Shown: piece by piece, positions 10,278 through 20,503 of the stretch | Numbering within the stretch: position 1 is the first letter of the stretch | Layout of the letters: the number at the start of each line of letters is the position of its first letter | Assembly (NCBI GenBank): GCA_011391595.1 | Contig: JAABQG010000003.1 | Span: 1 to 64,000 of the forward strand | Direction of reading: 5' to 3' | Length of the DNA stretch: 64,000 nucleotides | Source: Hydrogenophaga sp. | GTDB taxonomy: Bacteria > Pseudomonadota > Gammaproteobacteria > Burkholderiales > Burkholderiaceae_C | Translations under genes and position numbers: made by a program | The notes under the pieces: model-generated | What the model was told of the DNA's origin: nothing | Seen by the model: only the letters and a program-made list of their open reading frames with translations | Database searches by the model: none

Positions 10278-11627
10278 ATGTTCAAGAAAATACTTGTCGC
10301 CAACCGGGGGGAAATCGCCCTGCGAATCCAGCGCGCCTGCCGCGAACTGGGCATCAAGGCCGTGATGGTCTACTCCGAGGCGGACCGGGAGGCCAAGTAC
10401 GTCAAGCTGGCCGAAGAGGCCGTCTGTATTGGCCCGGCATCCTCCACGCTGAGTTACCTCAACATGCCTGCCATCATCTCGGCGGCCGAAGTGACGGATG
10501 CCGAGGCGATTCACCCCGGCTACGGTTTCCTGAGCGAAAACGCCGATTTCGCCGAGCGGGTGGAGAAAAGCGGGTTCCAGTTCATCGGCCCGTCGCCCGA
10601 GTCGATCCGGATCATGGGCGACAAGGTGTCTGCGAAACAGGCCATGATCCGTGCGGGTGTGCCCTGCGTGCCGGGGTCGGAGGGCGAACTGCCTGACGAC
10701 CCGGTACAGATCCGCCGCATCGCCAGGACAGTGGGTTACCCCGTCATCATCAAGGCCGCGGGCGGCGGCGGCGGGCGGGGCATGCGCGTGGTGCACACCG
10801 AAGCCGCATTGATCAATGCCGTGCAGATGACCAAGGCCGAGGCCGGCGCGGCTTTCGGCAATCCGGCGGTGTACATGGAGAAATTTCTCCAGAATCCGAG
10901 GCACATCGAAATCCAGATCCTGGCCGACAAATACAAGAACGCGGTGTACCTCGGCGAACGCGACTGTTCCATGCAGCGCCGCCACCAGAAGATCATCGAG
11001 GAGGCGCCCGCGCCGGGCATCCCGCGCAAGCTGATCGAGCGCATCGGCGAGCGCTGCGTGGCGGCGGTCAAGAAGATCGGTTACCGCGGGGCCGGGACCT
11101 TCGAGTTCCTGTTCGAGAATGGCGAGTTCTATTTCATCGAGATGAACACCCGCGTGCAGGTCGAGCATCCGGTAACCGAGTTGATCACTGGCGTGGACAT
11201 CGTTCGGACGCAAATCATGGTGGCGGCGGGCGAAAAGCTGCCTTTCACGCAACGCCAGATCCAACTCCGCGGCCATGCCATCGAATGTCGCGTGAATGCC
11301 GAGGATGCCTACAAATTCACGCCGTCTCCGGGGCGGATAACGATGTGGCACGTTCCGGGCGGGCCGGGTGTGCGTGTGGATTCGCATGTGTATACCAACT
11401 ACTTCGTGCCTCCCAACTACGACTCCATGATCGGCAAGATCATCGTGCACGGCGACACGCGCGAGCAGGCATTGGCACGCATGCAGACGGCGTTGCTGGA
11501 GACCGTGGTGGAAGGAATCAAGACCAATATTCCCTTGCATCGGGAGTTGATGGTGGATGCCAAGTTCATGACAGGTGGCACCAATATTCACTATCTTGAA
11601 GAGTGGCTGAGCCACCGTGCGCGATGA
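10278..11627 (+). CDS. accC: AccC, biotin carboxylase subunit of acetyl-CoA carboxylase
   Basis: Carboxylates the biotin on AccB using ATP and bicarbonate, the first half-reaction of malonyl-CoA synthesis. The 449 residues begin [21 protein letters not shown]. They contain the ATP-grasp glycine-rich loop [13 protein letters not shown], the catalytic region [26 protein letters not shown] and the C-terminal [18 protein letters not shown]. It lies 33 bp after accB and 30 bp before prmA, in one operon. Confidence 0.97.
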   Translation: MFKKILVANRGEIALRIQRACRELGIKAVMVYSEADREAKYVKLAEEAVCIGPASSTLSYLNMPAIISAAEVTDAEAIHPGYGFLSENADFAERVEKSGFQFIGPSPESIRIMGDKVSAKQAMIRAGVPCVPGSEGELPDDPVQIRRIARTVGYPVIIKAAGGGGGRGMRVVHTEAALINAVQMTKAEAGAAFGNPAVYMEKFLQNPRHIEIQILADKYKNAVYLGERDCSMQRRHQKIIEEAPAPGIPRKLIERIGERCVAAVKKIGYRGAGTFEFLFENGEFYFIEMNTRVQVEHPVTELITGVDIVRTQIMVAAGEKLPFTQRQIQLRGHAIECRVNAEDAYKFTPSPGRITMWHVPGGPGVRVDSHVYTNYFVPPNYDSMIGKIIVHGDTREQALARMQTALLETVVEGIKTNIPLHRELMVDAKFMTGGTNIHYLEEWLSHRAR

Positions 11628-11657
11628 TGCGCCGGGTCATTTGCGCAGATATCCGTC

Positions 11658-12539
11658 GTGTTTGAACTCAGCGTGATGTGTCCGGAAGACCGGGTCGAGT
11701 TGCTTGGCGACGCACTTGACGAGCTGGAGGCACTCAGCGTTTCAGTCGAGGACGCTGACGCGCAGACCGATGCCGAGCAGGCCCTGTTTGGCGAGCCGGG
11801 CATGCCGCCACCCAAGGGCGGCTGGCAACGATCGCGCATGCTGGCGCTGTTTGCCACGAAGTCGGACGCCGACGAAGCTGCAACGCTGCTGGCCGCGCAG
11901 AATTTTTTTGACGGCTGCAAGGTGCTCGGCGTGACCGCCGTCCCCGACCAGGACTGGGTGCGGCTGACGCAGTCGCAGTTCACGCCGGTCCAGGTCACCC
12001 CCGATTTCTGGATCGTCCCGACCTGGCACGAGGTGCCAGTGCAGGCGCGACAGTTCATACGGCTCGATCCTGGCCTGGCGTTTGGCACGGGGACCCATCC
12101 CACGACCCGAATGTGCCTGCGCTGGATCGCAGGCCAGCCGGGCCTGCCAGGACGGGTGCTCGACTACGGTTGCGGCTCGGGAATTCTGGCGATCGGCGCA
12201 GCGAAATTCGGTGCATTGGACATCGACGCTGTGGACATCGACGAGGCGGCAGTCGAGTCCACGCGCCTGAACGCCCAGGCCAATGGCGTTCGACTCAATG
12301 CCGGGTTGCCTGATGCAGCGGCCGGTCTTTACCAGACAGTGCTGGCCAATATCCTGGCCACGCCGCTCAAGGTGCTTGCGCCCCTGCTGTGTGCCCATGT
12401 GGCGGAAGGGGGCTCGCTGGTGCTGGCCGGCATTCTTGAGCGCCAGGCCGAGGAACTCAAGGCGGCCTATGCGCCGTATCTCAAGCTGGATGTGAGCGAC
12501 AGTGAAGACGGCTGGATACTGATGACGGCCCGGCGCTGA
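11658..12539 (+). CDS. prmA: PrmA, ribosomal protein L11 methyltransferase
   Basis: SAM-dependent enzyme that trimethylates L11. The 293-residue product starts at GTG 11658 (MFELSVMCPEDRVELLGDAL). The N-terminal substrate-recognition domain is followed by the linker LDPGLAFGTGTHPTTRMCL and the SAM-binding motif VLDYGCGSGILAIGAAKFGA, then NILATPL. It follows accC by 30 bp, an order common in this bacterial group. Confidence 0.95.
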   Translation: MFELSVMCPEDRVELLGDALDELEALSVSVEDADAQTDAEQALFGEPGMPPPKGGWQRSRMLALFATKSDADEAATLLAAQNFFDGCKVLGVTAVPDQDWVRLTQSQFTPVQVTPDFWIVPTWHEVPVQARQFIRLDPGLAFGTGTHPTTRMCLRWIAGQPGLPGRVLDYGCGSGILAIGAAKFGALDIDAVDIDEAAVESTRLNAQANGVRLNAGLPDAAAGLYQTVLANILATPLKVLAPLLCAHVAEGGSLVLAGILERQAEELKAAYAPYLKLDVSDSEDGWILMTARR

Positions 12540-12584
12540 ACGCTTGCCCGAGGGCGGTTGGGCAGACTCTACAATCTGATGCAA

Positions 12585-13577
12585 ATGAGCCTGATCACAC
12601 GCTGCCCTGCCTGCGGGACGATGTTTAAAGTGGTACCGGACCAGCTCAGGATTTCCGAGGGTTGGGTGCGTTGTGGGCAATGCAGTGAAGTGTTTGATGC
12701 GGGCTTGCACATGCAGACCCTGGGCGTGCGGCCTGAACCTGTGCGGGCTTTCGCAAAGGAGCTGTCGCACGCAAAGACGTCCCATGCGAGCACTGCGGCC
12801 GACCGTGCCGCCGAGGCTTTCTTCGCGCTTGATCTAGGCGGTGAGCGGCCGGTTGTGGATCCGGTCGAGCCGCAGTCATATGAACTTGAGGTGCCCGACT
12901 CGACCTTGGATACGCCGGTGTCCAGCGGGACCATGCTCGTAAGTCCGGCGGTGCCGCCGGAGGCCGTCCAAGGCGAAGCTGGCGTGCCAGAGGCAATGAC
13001 CCAGTCCGGCCCGGAACTGCCGGACGGATCGGCGACATCGGCACCGTACGCGGAAGAGAACCTGTCTTTTGTGCAGGATGCCCGCCGCAAAGCCTACTGG
13101 AGCCGACCGAAGGTGAGGTTGTTGATGGTCCTGCTGGTGCTGCTGCTTACATTGGCACTGGCGCTCCAGCTGGCCTACCATGAGCGCGACCGGCTCGCTG
13201 CGATCGAGCCTCAGCTCAAACCTTGGCTGGAACGGCTGTGTGTTCCTCTCGGGTGCACCATCTCGGCTCCCCGGCTGATTGAATCGGTGGTGATCGACAG
13301 TTCGGCGTTCAGCAAGTTGCGCACCGACGTGTTCCGTCTCAGCTTCACGATCAGGAATTCGTCCGGCATCGAGGTGGCGACGCCTGCGGTGGAAGTCACT
13401 CTGACAGACACGCAGGATCAGGTTGTCGTCCGTCGAGTCCTCCTCCCCCCAGAGATGGGTGCCGCCGTTGTGCTCCCTCCCCGGGGTGAGTGGAATGCCG
13501 CAATTTCCCTCAGCATGGATGGCCAGGGCGAGGGCGCACGTGTCGCCGGCTATCGGCTCGTGGCGTTTTATCCCTGA
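12585..13577 (+). CDS. Zinc-ribbon (MJ0042) and DUF3426 membrane protein
   Basis: A 330-residue protein. The N-terminus starts at ATG 12585 (a second ATG at 12579 is possible) and has a zinc ribbon, CPAC...CGQC, in MSLITRCPACGTMFKVVPDQ. A long acidic, low-complexity segment (about 50-165) leads to one transmembrane helix (LLMVLLVLLLTLALALQLAY) and a C-terminal DUF3426 domain with FRLSFTIRNSSGIEVATPAVEVTLTD. The topology predicted is zinc ribbon in the cytoplasm and DUF3426 in the periplasm. Function is not established. It is the usual last member of the accB-accC-prmA run. Confidence 0.88.
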   Translation: MSLITRCPACGTMFKVVPDQLRISEGWVRCGQCSEVFDAGLHMQTLGVRPEPVRAFAKELSHAKTSHASTAADRAAEAFFALDLGGERPVVDPVEPQSYELEVPDSTLDTPVSSGTMLVSPAVPPEAVQGEAGVPEAMTQSGPELPDGSATSAPYAEENLSFVQDARRKAYWSRPKVRLLMVLLVLLLTLALALQLAYHERDRLAAIEPQLKPWLERLCVPLGCTISAPRLIESVVIDSSAFSKLRTDVFRLSFTIRNSSGIEVATPAVEVTLTDTQDQVVVRRVLLPPEMGAAVVLPPRGEWNAAISLSMDGQGEGARVAGYRLVAFYP

Positions 13578-13611
13578 TTTTTATTTTCGCTCACTCAAAC
13601 TAGAAAAACTT

Positions 13612-15167
<1,556 letters not shown>

Positions 15168-15277
15168 TCATGGTGTTGAGCACACGCTCAGCATCATGAA
15201 CGGGGAACCACAGACCCGACCAGCACTCTGCTGCTCGGTCCGGAATCTGTGCGAATCTTGAAGGCATGTTCAATTCA

Positions 15278-16495
15278 TCAATCCCATGAAAGCGCGCCGC
15301 CCGACTGGTACTCCAGCACCCGGGTCTCGAAGAAGTTGCGCTCTTTCTTCAGGTCAATCATTTCGCTCATCCAGGGAAATGGATTTTCTTCGTTGGCAAA
15401 AAGTGTTTCCAGGCCAATCTGCGTCGCCCGACGATTAGCGATGTAGCGCAGGTAACCCTTGAACATCGAGGCGTTCATGCCCAGCACGCCACGCGGCATG
15501 GTGTCCTCGGCGTACTGGTATTCCAGTTCAACAGCCTTCATGAACAACGCCTTGATTTCAGTCTTGAACTCCGACGTCCAGATCTGCGGATTTTCCAGTT
15601 TTAGCTGATTGATCAGGTCAATGCCGAAGTTGCAGTGCATGGATTCATCGCGCAGGATGTATTGGTACTGCTCGGCGGCGCCGGTCATCTTGTTCTGGCG
15701 GCCCAGCGCCAGAATCTGCGTAAAGCCGACGTAGAAGAACAAGCCCTCCATCAGGCAGGCAAACACGATCAGCGATTTCAACAGCGTCTGGTCATTTTCC
15801 AGTGTCCCTGTCCTGAAGTCGGGGTCCATGATCGCTTCGATGAAAGGAATCAGGAACTCGTCCTTGTTGCGGATGGAGGCCACCTCGTTGTACGCGTTGA
15901 AGATCTCACCCTCATCGAGTCCGAGTGACTCGACGATGTACTGGTAGGCGTGCGTGTGGATGGCTTCTTCGAAGGCCTGGCGGAGCAGGAACTGACGGCA
16001 CTCCGGTGCCGTGATGTGCCGGTAGGTGCCAAGCACGATGTTGTTGGCAGCCAGTGAATCCGCAGTGACAAAGAAGCCCAGGTTGCGCTTGATGATGCGA
16101 CGCTCATCTTCGGTCAGACCATTCGGGTCTTTCCAGAGCGCGATGTCGCGGTTCATGTTCACCTCTTGCGGCATCCAGTGGTTGGCGCAGGTGGCAAGGT
16201 ATTTCTCCCATGCCCACTTGTATTTGAAAGGAACCAGCTGGTTGACATCGGTCTGCCCGTTGATGATGCGTTTGTCAGCCGCATTGACCCGACGACGTTC
16301 GGGCACACTGCCTTGAGAAATTCGGGCCGGCGAGATGGAGACTGTCGCGCCGTCATCGAGCATGCGGGTGGTGGATTGAGCTTTCTTGTCCAGCGACGGA
16401 TATTCCTGCAACCGACTGTCCACAAGGCCGGTGGTGAGGGGCTGCTGCAACGCAGACTGCAGAGATGGTGTGACTTCTTCGTCCCAGGAAAGCAT
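15278..16495 (-). CDS. nrdB: NrdB, class Ia ribonucleotide reductase small (radical) subunit
   Basis: A 405-residue di-iron protein that generates the tyrosyl radical needed by NrdA. The diiron and radical region [17 protein letters not shown] contains Tyr184 at the position of the E. coli radical Tyr122, with the neighbouring His ligand. A second ligand helix is [17 protein letters not shown]. The N-terminus (about 80 residues) is longer than in E. coli, as usual in this group. It follows nrdA on the minus strand with a 97-bp gap, and nrdA-nrdB is presumably one transcript from the NrdR-controlled promoter. Confidence 0.96.
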   Translation of the reverse strand: MLSWDEEVTPSLQSALQQPLTTGLVDSRLQEYPSLDKKAQSTTRMLDDGATVSISPARISQGSVPERRRVNAADKRIINGQTDVNQLVPFKYKWAWEKYLATCANHWMPQEVNMNRDIALWKDPNGLTEDERRIIKRNLGFFVTADSLAANNIVLGTYRHITAPECRQFLLRQAFEEAIHTHAYQYIVESLGLDEGEIFNAYNEVASIRNKDEFLIPFIEAIMDPDFRTGTLENDQTLLKSLIVFACLMEGLFFYVGFTQILALGRQNKMTGAAEQYQYILRDESMHCNFGIDLINQLKLENPQIWTSEFKTEIKALFMKAVELEYQYAEDTMPRGVLGMNASMFKGYLRYIANRRATQIGLETLFANEENPFPWMSEMIDLKKERNFFETRVLEYQSGGALSWD

Positions 16496-16592
16496 AGAAA
16501 ATTCCAGTGTTCAAATTATCAAAGCAACGATTTGAATTGCAAAGGATTCATTCACATCGTCGCCGTTTTTTGTTGCGTCGTTGCGTCGTCGA

Positions 16593-19502
16593 TTACTGGC
16601 AGGCTTCGCAACCTGGATCGTCGATCGCACAAAACTTGATGTCGGTTGCGGGCGCTGCATTCATTTGGGATTGCGCTGCGGCTGCGTCGATTGCGCTCAT
16701 GGCGCCGCGCGATTCATCGCCTGAGGCAACGGCATTCATGCGTCCGGCCTTGACGGTTGATTTCTCAGCGTGCGTGGCACCCATCGTGCGCAGGTAGTAG
16801 GTGGTCTTCAGGCCGCTGACCCAGGCGAGCTTGTAGGTATCGTCAAGCTTTTTCCCCGAGGCACCCGCCATGTAGATGTTCAATGACTGTGCCTGATCGA
16901 TCCATTTCTGGCGACGGGCAGCAGCCTCTACCAGCCATTGTGGCTCGACCTCAAATGCAGTGGCGTAGAGTTCCTTGATTTCGTTCGGAACACGGTCGAT
17001 GGGACGCAATGAGCCATCGAAATGCTTGAGGTCCATGACCATCACATCGTCCCAAAGCCCGAGTCGCTTCAGATCACGCACCAGGTAGCCATTGATGATG
17101 GTGAACTCACCTGACAGGTTGGATTTGACCGAGAGGTTACCGAAGCAGGGCTCGATCGAGGCATCCACACCAATGATGTTGGAGATCGTCGCAGTGGGCG
17201 CGATGGCGACGCAGTTGGAGTTACGCATGCCATCCGCTGCAATCTTCTTGCGCAGTGCGTTCCAGTCCAGCGTGGCTGAACGGTCGACCTCGACATAACC
17301 CCCACGCTCGCGCGCCAGAAGGTCCAGCGTGTCGAGCGGAAGCACGCCCTGGTCCCAGAGCGAGCCCTTGTAGCTGGCGTACTTGCCGCGCTCGCGCGCC
17401 AGATCTGTGGAAGCCCAGTAGGCGTAGTAGCAGATCGCTTCCATCGAGGTGTCGGCAAAAGCCACGGCCTCGGCTGACGCGTAGGGGATGTGCAATTCAT
17501 ACAGGCTGTCCTGGAAACCCATGAGCCCCAGGCCCACAGGGCGGTGACGCAAGTTGGAGTCGCGGGCTTTCTTGACGGCGTAGTAGTTGATGTCGATCAC
17601 GTTGTCCAGCATTCGCATGGCCGTGGTGATCGTCTTTTGCAGTTTGGCATGGTCAACCTGGCCATCCTTGATGTGTTGCAGCAGGTTGATGGAGCCCAGG
17701 TTGCACACGGCGGTCTCTGTGTCGCTGGTATTGAGCGTGATTTCGGTGCACAGGTTGGACGAATGCACCACGCCCGCATGCTGCTGCGGTGAGCGAACGT
17801 TGCAGGCATCCTTGAAGGTGATCCAGGGGTGGCCGGTTTCGAACAACATGGAGAGCATCTTTCGCCAAAGGTCGGTCGCGCGAACTTTGCGTGAAGGCTT
17901 GATCTCGCCGCGGCCGGCCTTGTCTTCGTAGGCGACGTAGGCCTTCTCGAATTCGGCGCCGAACTTGTCGTGCAGGTCGGGGCAATCGGACGGAGAGAAC
18001 AGGGTCCAGTCGCCCTTTTCCATCACGCGGCGCATGAACAGGTCCGGTATCCAGTTTGCCGTATTCATGTCATGCGTTCGGCGCCGGTCGTCACCTGTGT
18101 TCTTGCGGAGTTCGAGGAACTCCTCGATGTCCAGGTGCCAGGTCTCCAGGTAAGTACAGACCGCGCCCTTGCGTTTGCCGCCCTGGTTCACCGCCACAGC
18201 CGTGTCATTGACGACCTTGAGAAAAGGCACCACGCCCTGGGACTCTCCATTGGTACCCTTGATGTGGGAGCCAAGCGCACGCACACGCGTCCAGTCATTG
18301 CCCAGGCCACCGGCGAACTTGGAGAGCAGCGCGTTTTCCTTGATCGACTCGTAAATGCCGTCCAGGTTGTCCGGCACGGTCGTCAGGTAGCAAGACGACA
18401 GCTGTGATCGCAGCGTGCCGCTGTTGAACAGTGTGGGCGTGCTCGACATGAAATCGAATGACGACAGTACTTCATAGAACTCGATGGCGCGCGCCTCGCG
18501 GTCGATCTCATTGATCGACAGGCCCATCGCCACGCGCATGAAGAATGCCTGGGGCAGTTCGATGCGCGTCTTGCGCACATGCAGGAAATAGCGGTCGTAG
18601 AGCGTCTGCAGGCCGAGATAGTCAAACTTCAGGTCACGGTCGGCCTTGAGCGCGGCACCCAGCCGTTGCAGGTCGAACTGAAGGAGACGCTCATCCAGCA
18701 ACTCGTTGTCGACGCCCTTCTTGATGAATTGGGGAAAATAGTCCGCATAGCGGGCGGCCAGTCCGCCCTGGATGACGTCTGCGCCCAGCACTTCCTTGGC
18801 AATGGTATGAAGGAGCAACCGGGCCGTGGCATAGGTGTAGTCCGGGTCTTTTTCAATCAGGGTCCGTGCCGCGAGGATGGAGGCCTTGTAGACCTCGTCC
18901 ATCGGGACGCCGTCGTACAGGTTGCGCATGGTCTCCGAAACGATGGGTCCGGGCTTGACGTCGGAGCCGAGTCCGCTGCAGGCTGATTCGATCAATCCCT
19001 TGAGCTGGCCCAGATCCAGCGCGACCCGCTGACCCGCATCGGTCACGTGCAAGGTCGGGGCAGGCGTCAGCGCCGCCTCGGTGGCCGCCTGTCGGGCACG
19101 TTCCTGGGTGCGGCGCTCACGGTACAGAACATAGGCCCTTGCAATCTCGTGGTGCTCGCCGCGCATCAGTCCGAGTTCAACCTGATCCTGGACATCCTCG
19201 ATGTGGAAGGTTCCGCCACCGGGGCGCGAACGCATGAGAGCACGGACAACACCCTGGGTGAGGCTGTCGACGACTTCGCGAACGCTGGCAGATGCCGCAC
19301 CCTGCGTTCCATGCACTGCCAGGAATGCCTTCATCATCGCGATGGCGATCTTGTCGGGTGCGAAAGGCACGACTGCCCCGTTACGACGAATGATCTGGTA
19401 GTGCTTCAGGGGCATGCTGGCAGGTTGACTTGTGACGCCATTGCCGATGGCGACATCGAAGTTGCCAGAGTGGGTCGAAGGCGTATTCACGGCGATTTGC
19501 AT
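16593..19502 (-). CDS. nrdA: NrdA, class Ia ribonucleoside-diphosphate reductase large subunit
   Basis: A 969-residue catalytic subunit that reduces NDPs to dNDPs. An N-terminal ATP-cone (about 33-140, YQIIRRNGAVVPFAPDKIAIAMMKAF) and a second cone-like region (about 150-235) give allosteric control. Catalytic features visible are SQLSSCYLTTVPDN (first redox Cys), VHSSNLCTEITLN (Cys and Glu of the active site) and ETAVCNLGSINL (second redox Cys). The C-terminus ends in a CxxC pair (CEAC) that would accept electrons from thioredoxin or glutaredoxin. Expression is probably repressed by NrdR (see upstream boxes). Confidence 0.97.
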   Translation of the reverse strand: MQIAVNTPSTHSGNFDVAIGNGVTSQPASMPLKHYQIIRRNGAVVPFAPDKIAIAMMKAFLAVHGTQGAASASVREVVDSLTQGVVRALMRSRPGGGTFHIEDVQDQVELGLMRGEHHEIARAYVLYRERRTQERARQAATEAALTPAPTLHVTDAGQRVALDLGQLKGLIESACSGLGSDVKPGPIVSETMRNLYDGVPMDEVYKASILAARTLIEKDPDYTYATARLLLHTIAKEVLGADVIQGGLAARYADYFPQFIKKGVDNELLDERLLQFDLQRLGAALKADRDLKFDYLGLQTLYDRYFLHVRKTRIELPQAFFMRVAMGLSINEIDREARAIEFYEVLSSFDFMSSTPTLFNSGTLRSQLSSCYLTTVPDNLDGIYESIKENALLSKFAGGLGNDWTRVRALGSHIKGTNGESQGVVPFLKVVNDTAVAVNQGGKRKGAVCTYLETWHLDIEEFLELRKNTGDDRRRTHDMNTANWIPDLFMRRVMEKGDWTLFSPSDCPDLHDKFGAEFEKAYVAYEDKAGRGEIKPSRKVRATDLWRKMLSMLFETGHPWITFKDACNVRSPQQHAGVVHSSNLCTEITLNTSDTETAVCNLGSINLLQHIKDGQVDHAKLQKTITTAMRMLDNVIDINYYAVKKARDSNLRHRPVGLGLMGFQDSLYELHIPYASAEAVAFADTSMEAICYYAYWASTDLARERGKYASYKGSLWDQGVLPLDTLDLLARERGGYVEVDRSATLDWNALRKKIAADGMRNSNCVAIAPTATISNIIGVDASIEPCFGNLSVKSNLSGEFTIINGYLVRDLKRLGLWDDVMVMDLKHFDGSLRPIDRVPNEIKELYATAFEVEPQWLVEAAARRQKWIDQAQSLNIYMAGASGKKLDDTYKLAWVSGLKTTYYLRTMGATHAEKSTVKAGRMNAVASGDESRGAMSAIDAAAAQSQMNAAPATDIKFCAIDDPGCEACQ

Positions 19503-19594
19503 TGCTTCCTCTTTGTTCGCGATTTAGATGGAGACAGGCTCTGTCGGGTGGCTGGGCATCGCGCGTTCCTTGGCAGGGGCCGCAACGATGGTAG

Positions 19595-19610
19595 GCACTA
19601 TATATGGTGT
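19595..19610. promoter_or_regulatory. NrdR box 1
   Basis: The 16-bp sequence matches 14 of 16 positions of the palindromic NrdR box ACACTATATATAGTGT. It covers the -10 element of the nrd promoter. Confidence 0.8.
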
Positions 19611-19625
19611 CTCAGCATGTGACAA
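19597..19625 (-). promoter_or_regulatory. Sigma-70 promoter of nrdA-nrdB
   Basis: On the minus strand TTGTCA (-35, 19620-19625) and TATAGT (-10, 19597-19602) are separated by exactly 17 bp, close to consensus. The -10 lies inside NrdR box 1, which explains how NrdR would repress. The predicted transcript start is near 19590, about 88 nt before the nrdA ATG. Confidence 0.75.
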
Positions 19626-19626
19626 G

Positions 19627-19642
19627 ACGCTACCTGTAGTGT
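19627..19642. promoter_or_regulatory. NrdR box 2
   Basis: A second, weaker copy (about 12 of 16 positions) lies 32 bp from box 1, that is three helical turns, which is the usual spacing of paired NrdR boxes. It lies just upstream of the -35 element. Confidence 0.7.
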
Positions 19643-19897
19643 ATCGCGCAGTTTTCGATGGGAGGCGTAGGACGCAGAAAAAGTGTTCGGCGCGCGTTGA
19701 ATGTCCGTGTGGCTTCCGGCAGTTTTCCGATGCGGCGCAGACCCTTGCTGCGACGTGCTCCGTTACTTGGGAGTGAGGAAAATCAAGCCTTGCAAATGAT
19801 TTTTGTCCTGGAAGCCGCATGACGCCTTGATCAGGACGCGAGGGGTCGGTGACCGCCCTGCACCGATGCCGTTGCCGAGCAGTCGCTTTCCGCCAGA

Positions 19898-20503
19898 TCA
19901 GGCGCGGGGTTTTTCCAACACACCCGAGGGAAAACACGGGGGTGGCCATCCCAGCGCGCGCTGCAGGGTGGCCCAGTCAAAACCGCTGCCAGGGTCGTAC
20001 TTGCGTCCCGGAGCAACATGCTCGTGTCCGGCGATTTGCGTCACCGGGTAGCGTTGGGCAATCGCAGTACACAGACTCCACAGGGTCTCATACTGTGCGA
20101 ACTCAAAGCTGTCGCCTTCAAGCCCTTCAAGTTCAATGCCTATGGAAAAATCATTGCAGTTATCACGGCCATTGAAAGTGGACAGTCCCGCGTGCCATGC
20201 GCGTTGGTCGCAACTCACGAACTGCCAAAGTTCACCGCGGCGCTGGATATAGAAATGGGCCGAAACTTCGAGTCCACGAAGGCGCTCGAACCAGGGGTCT
20301 TCCTCACAATTCAGTGTGTTCGTGAAGAGTCGCTGTACCTGGTCCCCTCCAAATTGACCCGGGGGCAGGCTGATCGAATGAACGACGAGCAAATCGATCG
20401 ATGCGCCCTCGGGACGGGCTCCATAGTTCGGTGATGTGAGATGCCGCGCAAACCTGTACCAGCCCTTGTGCCAAAGCCCGATGCCTGGCTCATGCCAGGT
20501 CAT
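19898..20503 (-). CDS. ampD: AmpD, 1,6-anhydro-N-acetylmuramyl-L-alanine amidase
   Basis: Cytoplasmic zinc amidase of peptidoglycan recycling, cleaving the stem peptide from anhydro-muropeptides. The 201 residues contain the first zinc-ligand region IDLLVVHSISLPP, the ACDQRAWHAGLSTFNGRDNCNDFSIGIELEG block and the second ligand/catalytic region ITQIAGHEHVAPGRKYDPGSGFDW. Length is normal. Its start overlaps the end of pilR by 14 bp, so the two are probably co-transcribed, although no functional link is obvious. Mpl, in the same pathway, lies elsewhere in the window. Confidence 0.95.
   Translation of the reverse strand: MTWHEPGIGLWHKGWYRFARHLTSPNYGARPEGASIDLLVVHSISLPPGQFGGDQVQRLFTNTLNCEEDPWFERLRGLEVSAHFYIQRRGELWQFVSCDQRAWHAGLSTFNGRDNCNDFSIGIELEGLEGDSFEFAQYETLWSLCTAIAQRYPVTQIAGHEHVAPGRKYDPGSGFDWATLQRALGWPPPCFPSGVLEKPRA

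Larger units (their letters stand above)
19503..19897. other. 395-bp intergenic region between nrdA and ampD
   Basis: Both genes are on the minus strand. The nrdA-proximal part holds the nrd promoter and two NrdR boxes (19595-19642). At 19779-19803 an AT-rich inverted repeat (AAAATCA/TGATTTT, 11-nt loop) might serve as a weak terminator for ampD. I see no credible coding sequence in the remainder: the open frames there have no ribosome site and no recognisable product. Confidence 0.6.

Noticed and set aside
10227-11615. 462-codon minus-strand frame opposite accC
   Set aside because: Antisense shadow of a canonical accC.
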